From assembly GCA_013139875.1 (NCBI GenBank), contig WSZY01000157.1:1-8953 (forward strand): a stretch of 8,953 nucleotides of DNA. Reading direction: 5' to 3'. A model generated the notes under the pieces. The model was not told where the DNA came from and ran no database searches. It saw nothing but the letters and a program-made list of their open reading frames with translations. The translations under genes were made by a program, and so were the position numbers. Each line of letters starts with the position of its first letter. Position 1 is the stretch's first letter. The stretch is from Mariprofundaceae bacterium (lineage in GTDB: Bacteria > Pseudomonadota > Zetaproteobacteria > Mariprofundales > Mariprofundaceae). Shown piece after piece: positions 5,560 to 8,953 of the stretch.

Positions 5560-6909
5560 TTACACGCGCAGTTGATCGAGCCAGCGTTCCAGAAAGTGAA
5601 TGTTAAAACTGCCCGACTGGAATCCCGGGTTTGCCAACAGGCGCTGATGCAGCTCAATGTTTGTGGTGACACCGATAATTGCCAGTTCATCAATGGCCCG
5701 TTGCATTCTTCGGATACACTTTTCCCGGTCACGAGCGTGAGTAATGATTTTACCAATCATGGAGTCGTAGTGAGGTGGGATTCTGTAACCCGTATAGAGT
5801 GCGGAATCCACACGTACACTGCGCCCTCCCGGGGCATGGTAGAGTTCTACGGTACCCGGAGAAGGGGTGAACTTGAATGGATGTTCTGCATTAATGCGGC
5901 ACTCAATGGCATGGCCCTTCATCTTAATCTGCTTCTGGGTGAAGGCGAGCTTCTCACCTGTTGCAACACGAATCTGCCACTCAATCAGGTCAACGCCGGT
6001 GATCCACTCGGTGACCGGATGCTCTACCTGAATACGTGTATTCATCTCCATGAAATAGAAAGAGTTGTCCGGGTTGACCAGAAATTCGACGGTACCAGCA
6101 CCGACATAATCAACGGCCTTGGCAGCAGCAAGGCCTGCAGCACAGATGGCCTGTCGGGTCTCTTCATCCAGAGATGGGCTTGGCGCCTCTTCCAGAATCT
6201 TCTGATTGTTGCGCTGCATGGAGCACTCACGCTCATAGAGATGAATGAGATTGCCATGCGTGTCACCCAGAACCTGAACCTCTATATGACGCGGCTCTTC
6301 CAGGAACTTTTCGATAAATACTGTGTCATCGCCAAAAGCAGCGCCTGCTTCGGTCTGGCACATGTTGAATGCGTTTGGCAGTGCAGGTTCAGAGTGAACA
6401 ATCTTCATGCCACGGCCACCACCACCGGAGGCAGCCTTGATGATCAGTGGAAATCCGGTTGACCTGGCCACTTCCTTGGCTTCATCCACACTACCTACAG
6501 CACCTTCGGAGCCGGGTACCAGTGGAACACCCGCTGTCTCCATTTTTGCTTTTGCCTTCACCTTGTCGCCCATGGTGCGCATTGATTCAGGGGTGGGGCC
6601 AATCCATGTGTAACCGGACTCAATAACAATTTCTGCAAATTCAGAGTTCTCTGCCAGAAAACCATAGCCGGGGTGAATGGCTTCACTGTCTGTCACCTCA
6701 GCCGCACTCATGATGGCGGGGATATTCAGATAGGAGAGCTTGCTCGCTGCAGGGCCGATACAGATGGACTCATCTGCCAGACGTGTATGCATTGCCTCAC
6801 GATCCGCTTCGGAGTAGACGGCAACACTTCGGACACCGAGCTCTTTACATGCACGGATAATGCGGACGGCAATTTCACCACGGTTGGCGATTAGGATTTT
6901 GTTGAACAT
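5560..6909 (-). CDS. accC: Acetyl-CoA carboxylase, biotin carboxylase subunit
   Basis: Carboxylates the biotin on AccB using ATP and bicarbonate, the first half-reaction of fatty-acid synthesis. From the ATG at 6909 (MFNKILIANRGE) it is 449 residues, the usual length; GAGG lies five bases upstream. The frame runs on to 6945, but that extension overlaps accB and is not conserved-looking. The ATP-grasp features are all visible: K116, K158, the glycine-rich loop SGGGGRG (161-167), H208, and the signature E288-M-N-T-R292-I-Q294-V-E296, plus catalytic R338 in CRINAEHP. One deviation is CSMQRNNQK (229-237), where E. coli has QRRHQK, so an adenosine-side His is Asn here and the preceding Arg is Asn. 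Asn at the His position also occurs in other biotin carboxylases as far as I recall, so activity is expected. Last gene of the minus-strand operon, 16 bases after accB. Confidence 0.97.
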   Translation of the reverse strand: MFNKILIANRGEIAVRIIRACKELGVRSVAVYSEADREAMHTRLADESICIGPAASKLSYLNIPAIMSAAEVTDSEAIHPGYGFLAENSEFAEIVIESGYTWIGPTPESMRTMGDKVKAKAKMETAGVPLVPGSEGAVGSVDEAKEVARSTGFPLIIKAASGGGGRGMKIVHSEPALPNAFNMCQTEAGAAFGDDTVFIEKFLEEPRHIEVQVLGDTHGNLIHLYERECSMQRNNQKILEEAPSPSLDEETRQAICAAGLAAAKAVDYVGAGTVEFLVNPDNSFYFMEMNTRIQVEHPVTEWITGVDLIEWQIRVATGEKLAFTQKQIKMKGHAIECRINAEHPFKFTPSPGTVELYHAPGGRSVRVDSALYTGYRIPPHYDSMIGKIITHARDREKCIRRMQRAIDELAIIGVTTNIELHQRLLANPGFQSGSFNIHFLERWLDQLRV

Positions 6910-6925
6910 GGGAACCTCTTGGGAA

Positions 6926-7363
6926 TCAGAGTGGCGTGATAACAAACAGACCCTGGCCGTATTCTACGGGAGATGCATTGTTTAGAAGAATATTCTCAAC
7001 AACGCCATCATACTCTGCTTCAATCTCGTTCATCAGCTTCATCGCTTCAATGATGCAGATGGTATCACCCTTCTTCACTTTGCTGCCTTCAGATACGAAG
7101 TTGTCAGCATCCGGGGATGGCGCCAGGTAGAAGGTGCCGACCATTGGCGAGGCAACGATATTTTCATCCGCAGTCTCTTCAGCCGGGGCGGCGGCAACTG
7201 CCGGAGCTGCTGCTATGGCCGGTGGTGCTACAGGGGCTGCCACGGCCGCAATTGAGCCCTGTCGGGAGACGCGCACGGTGTGGTCACCCTCAGTAACTTC
7301 AATTTCAGTGATATCGCTGCTCTGAATGAGCCGGATTAGTTTACGGATGTGAGAAATATCCAC
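6926..7363 (-). CDS. accB: Acetyl-CoA carboxylase, biotin carboxyl carrier protein
   Basis: Carries the biotin that AccC carboxylates and that the AccA/AccD transferase then uses. The product has 145 residues. The N-terminal part (1-35) is the usual helical and basic region, followed by an Ala/Pro-rich flexible linker (about 38-62). The biotinyl domain (68-145) contains the modification site EAMKLMNE, with biotinylated Lys109 flanked by Met108. The thumb-type segment of bacterial AccB, ASPMVGTFYLAPSPDADNFV (71-90), is present. The start is GTG at 7363, supported by AAGGAG seven bases upstream; this ribosome site is embedded in the last codons of aroQ, whose stop is two bases away, implying coupled translation. 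The accB-accC order with separate AccA and AccD elsewhere is typical of bacteria. Confidence 0.97.
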   Translation of the reverse strand: MDISHIRKLIRLIQSSDITEIEVTEGDHTVRVSRQGSIAAVAAPVAPPAIAAAPAVAAAPAEETADENIVASPMVGTFYLAPSPDADNFVSEGSKVKKGDTICIIEAMKLMNEIEAEYDGVVENILLNNASPVEYGQGLFVITPL

Positions 7364-7365
7364 GA

Positions 7366-7824
7366 TTATTCTCCTTGTTTATGTTGTAGGTGTGCAATGA
7401 TGCCGTGAAGCGCCATTGTGTAAGATGAGGGGCCGAAGCCGGCTACTGTACCGACTGCAGCATCAACCAGAAGTGAACGGTGTCTGAACTCTTCCCGTTT
7501 ATGAATATTGGAGAGGTGCACCTCAACAAAAGGGATGCAGGTTGCCAGCAGGGCATCCCGAATTGCAACACTGGTATGAGTATAGGCTGCCGGATTGATG
7601 AGAATGGCATCGATGCCATCCTCTCCTGCCTTCTGGATGTGTTCTACCAGTTCGCCTTCATGATTGCTCTGTAGCGTTGTCAGCTCAACTCCCAGATTGT
7701 CAGCCAGAGAGATCAGCTTCTGATTAATGTCAGCAAGGGTTTCGGCCCCATAGTGGCCGGGTTCACGTGTACCGAGAAGGTTCAGGTTGGGGCCGTTCAG
7801 AACAAGAATATGCAACTGTTTCAT
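7366..7824 (-). CDS. aroQ: Type II 3-dehydroquinate dehydratase
   Basis: Removes water from 3-dehydroquinate to give 3-dehydroshikimate in the shikimate pathway. At 152 residues it has the normal length for the small dodecameric type II enzyme. The N-terminal signature [17 protein letters not shown] carries Arg20 and the catalytic Tyr25; the common form is REPEIYG, so GH replaces EI here. [10 protein letters not shown] holds Asn77, and [15 protein letters not shown] holds the catalytic His103 and Arg114. The ATG at 7824 has GGAGG seven bases upstream and overlaps the stop of the preceding TPR gene in an ATGA arrangement. aroQ directly before accB and accC is a widespread proteobacterial order, with no obvious metabolic link beyond shared house-keeping expression. 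Confidence 0.97.
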   Translation of the reverse strand: MKQLHILVLNGPNLNLLGTREPGHYGAETLADINQKLISLADNLGVELTTLQSNHEGELVEHIQKAGEDGIDAILINPAAYTHTSVAIRDALLATCIPFVEVHLSNIHKREEFRHRSLLVDAAVGTVAGFGPSSYTMALHGIIAHLQHKQGE

Positions 7825-8288
7825 GGTTGAGCCTCCGGGGAGGGGTTGTTCCAGGTGTTACGCATTTCAATCAGGCTCTCATCCTCAGGCATGCGCAGCA
7901 GCAGCAGGGCAAGCATGGCCCGTGCCGCATCGGATTCACCCTGAGTCCACAATAGTTTAGCCAACCGTTTGGATGCGGGGAGAGTGCTGTTATCCAGGTT
8001 CGAGCTGGCATCCAGTGCCGAAGCCTTTTTATGGCAGGCAGCAGCTTTCCCGGTATGACCATGTTTGTGGAGAATCTCTCCAAGCAGACTCCATGCCTGA
8101 GGCTCGGATGGGGCAAGTTCGAGAATCTCCTTCAGTGTATTAACCGCCTCCTGGTAGAGACCATCAGACAGATGTTTCCGGGCCTTGTTCAGGCCTTCGG
8201 TAACACCATGCCAGTTACCTGGCGTGGGTGCTGGTTTGGGATTCTCCCCATTCTGCATGTTGGGCGTTGAAGCAGATGCTGTTAGCAT
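7821..8288 (-). CDS. Small TPR-repeat protein, first gene of the aroQ-accBC operon
   Basis: A 155-residue protein from the ATG at 8288. Residues 1-28 are low-complexity and Pro/Ser-rich, with no convincing signal peptide. Residues about 31-64 ([21 protein letters not shown]) and 65-96 ([19 protein letters not shown]) match the tetratricopeptide pattern, and 103-136 is a plausible third, divergent repeat. TPR proteins act as protein-binding scaffolds; the partner is not identifiable. Its stop overlaps the aroQ start by four bases, so it is translationally coupled to that operon. The start is uncertain: the frame continues to a TTG at 8324, and neither this site nor the ATGs at 8288 and 8258 has a Shine-Dalgarno. 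ATG 8288 is preferred because a promoter-like sequence would begin transcription exactly there. Confidence 0.75.
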   Translation of the reverse strand: MLTASASTPNMQNGENPKPAPTPGNWHGVTEGLNKARKHLSDGLYQEAVNTLKEILELAPSEPQAWSLLGEILHKHGHTGKAAACHKKASALDASSNLDNSTLPASKRLAKLLWTQGESDAARAMLALLLLRMPEDESLIEMRNTWNNPSPEAQP

Positions 8289-8295
8289 GTGGGCC

Positions 8296-8324
8296 AAGCT
8301 ACGCGGCTGGAAAAATCGGGTCAA
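8296..8324 (-). promoter_or_regulatory. Candidate promoter of the TPR-aroQ-accBC operon
   Basis: On the minus strand TTGACC (8324-8319) is followed after 17 bases by TAGCTT (8301-8296), a good -35 with a mediocre -10 (three of six). The next seven bases lead directly to the ATG at 8288, the same geometry as the leuL promoter, which also begins TTGACCCG. It would give a leaderless transcript, in keeping with the missing ribosome site. Confidence 0.35.
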
Positions 8325-8349
8325 ATGCTAATTGGCGATTTTCTATCGG

Positions 8350-8411
8350 TTTTGCACAAAAAACAGCCCGAATTTGTTTAGTTTGGCACAAAAAAGGCGA
8401 ATTTCTATTAT
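8350..8411 (+). promoter_or_regulatory. Imperfect direct repeat with promoter-like elements upstream of thiS
   Basis: Two copies of GCACAAAAAA (8354-8363 and 8386-8395) are each followed by CGAATTT (8369-8375 and 8398-8404). The second copy forms TTGGCA (8383-8388), a 17-base spacer and TATTAT (8406-8411), a near-consensus sigma70 promoter, but its -10 overlaps the thiS ATG, so its transcript would start inside thiS. The first copy has TTGCAC (8352-8357) at -35 with only a poor -10 (TGTTTA). No TPP riboswitch signature (CTGAGA, ACCTGA) is present. Confidence 0.45.
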
Positions 8412-8607
8412 GAACATCCAGCTCAATGGGGAGCAGAAAGAGATTGAAGCAACTACGATTGCCCAGCTGGTCATTGAGCTTGGTCTGGAGACGCGAATGC
8501 TTGCCGTAGAACACAATCTGGAAGTGGTTCCAAAGAGTGAATATGCCGATACTACGATCGAAACCGGTGATCGGATTGAGGTGGTTCACATGATTGGTGG
8601 CGGGTGA
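8410..8607 (+). CDS. thiS: Sulfur carrier protein ThiS
   Basis: A 65-residue ubiquitin-like sulfur carrier for thiazole synthesis. It starts MNIQLNGEQKEI and ends in the diagnostic -Gly-Gly tail (VHMIGGG), which is adenylated by ThiF and converted to the thiocarboxylate that donates sulfur to ThiG. Length and the two ends match the family. The ATG at 8410 is chosen from this alignment; the frame is open upstream to a TTG at 8332, but the extension is not ThiS-like. The ribosome site is weak (AAGG, 12 bases away). thiG follows, but after an unusual 188-base gap rather than the near-contact often seen for this pair. Confidence 0.93.
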   Translation: MNIQLNGEQKEIEATTIAQLVIELGLETRMLAVEHNLEVVPKSEYADTTIETGDRIEVVHMIGGG

Positions 8608-8612
8608 TTGAT

Positions 8613-8778
8613 TGATCCGCAAAAGCCGTCCATGGCTTTTGCTTGTATGCGCAGTCGAAAAATGCAATTTTCGCCTGCTTACACAATTCGGCAGGAGAGC
8701 CGAATTGGACGCCGTAAGGCGGGGCGAAGCCCTGAAGGCCAAGATGGCCTGAATCAAAAGCCACCCTTCCATGGGTGG
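8613..8778. repeat. Hairpin-dense intercistronic element between thiS and thiG
   Basis: Seven hairpins follow one another with little unpaired sequence: arms 8619-8627/8634-8642 (9 bp); 8651-8661/8668-8678 (10 bp plus one mismatch); 8684-8692/8699-8707 (9 bp); 8710-8713/8718-8721 (4 bp, GTAA loop); 8722-8725/8729-8732 (4 bp); 8736-8740/8746-8750 (5 bp); 8761-8766/8773-8778 (6 bp). In addition GGCTTTTG (8634-8641) can pair with CAAAAGCC (8755-8762) and enclose hairpins two to six, competing with the first hairpin. No credible protein is seen on either strand, although frames are open through it. It could be a palindromic intergenic repeat (REP/MITE-like) or a structured mRNA element. No function can be assigned. 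Confidence 0.6.
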
Positions 8779-8795
8779 AACGGAGATGATGTTAC

Positions 8796-8953
8796 ATGAC
8801 TGATGTACTAAAAGTTGGAACACACGAGTTCAAGTCCAGATTGATTGTCGGATCAGGCAAGTACAAGGATTTCCAAACGACCAGGGATGCTACAGAGGCA
8901 TCAGAAGCTGAAATGATTACGGTAGCTGTACGTCGCGTGAACATCACTGACCC
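8796..8953 (+). CDS. thiG: Thiazole synthase ThiG, N-terminal part (cut by window edge)
   Basis: The first 52 codons of ThiG, which builds the thiazole phosphate of thiamine from 1-deoxy-xylulose-5-phosphate, dehydroglycine and ThiS thiocarboxylate. The start [20 protein letters not shown] and the following GKYKDF, then [14 protein letters not shown], are the characteristic N-terminal strands of the ThiG TIM barrel, including the conserved AVRRVN. The frame is open to the end of the window. The ATG at 8796 has GGAG (8782-8785) ten bases upstream, a slightly long spacing; the last hairpin of the intercistronic element ends three bases before it. Same strand as thiS, presumably one thiamine operon. 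Confidence 0.94.
   Translation, partial: MTDVLKVGTHEFKSRLIVGSGKYKDFQTTRDATEASEAEMITVAVRRVNITD

Noticed and set aside
5515..6462. Long open frame (315 codons) on the plus strand after leuA.
   Set aside because: It is antisense to accC, which has every catalytic residue; the translation is low in coherent motifs and begins from TTG.
8384..8399. TGGCAC followed by GC at the GG-N10-GC spacing of a sigma54 promoter.
   Set aside because: The -12 half reads AGGC rather than TTGC, and the same bases fit a sigma70 -35 better; it would also start transcription at the thiS ATG.
8608..8795. Possible TPP riboswitch between thiS and thiG.
   Set aside because: The conserved CTGAGA and ACCTGA cores are absent and the hairpin order does not fit.
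8299..8823. Open frame of 174 codons on the minus strand across thiS and the thiS-thiG gap.
   Set aside because: It is antisense to the clear ThiS protein and covers the hairpin array; no recognisable domain. A shorter minus frame (8552-8764) is rejected for the same reason.

Overview
The window is chromosomal core-gene DNA from a proteobacterium. Evidence is an outer-membrane beta-barrel protein, a discrete AccB/AccC acetyl-CoA carboxylase pair, a type II dehydroquinase, ThiS/ThiG, and a short-form phosphatidylserine decarboxylase next to phosphatidylserine synthase. A marine or iron-oxidising lineage such as Zetaproteobacteria is a guess from the gene order; the sequence does not prove it. 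I see no insertion sequence, prophage, CRISPR array, tRNA or rRNA.

Layout: (1) 2-1084 (+) is the C-terminal part of an outer-membrane beta-barrel protein. It converges on (2) a cyclic-nucleotide-binding protein (1101-2198, -) with one intact and one degenerate sensor domain and no output domain. (3) Divergent from that, psd and pssA (2264-3755, +) overlap and encode the two-step phosphatidylethanolamine pathway. (4) leuA (3970-5514, +) follows after a 214-base leader region. (5) A bidirectional hairpin separates leuA from a convergent minus-strand operon: TPR protein - aroQ - accB - accC (8288 down to 5560). (6) A short divergent promoter region leads to thiS (8410-8607, +). An unusual 188-base hairpin-filled gap follows, then the start of thiG, cut by the window edge.

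The main find is in the pssA-leuA gap. It holds a complete transcription attenuator that is absent from plain ORF lists because its gene is only 25 codons long. The parts are a strong sigma70-type promoter, a leader peptide with four consecutive leucine codons (CTA CTA CTG CTC), an antiterminator hairpin, and a nine-base-pair terminator followed by nine T residues, all ahead of leuA. This predicts that charged tRNA-Leu controls leuA. The promoter spacing puts the likely transcription start at the A of the leader peptide's ATG, so the leader may be translated from a leaderless RNA.

Second in interest is the thiS-thiG gap. It contains about seven consecutive hairpins and shares a 14-base motif, TTGATCCGCAAAAG, with the leuA terminator. 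This suggests a repeated intergenic element or a structured RNA in the thiazole operon.
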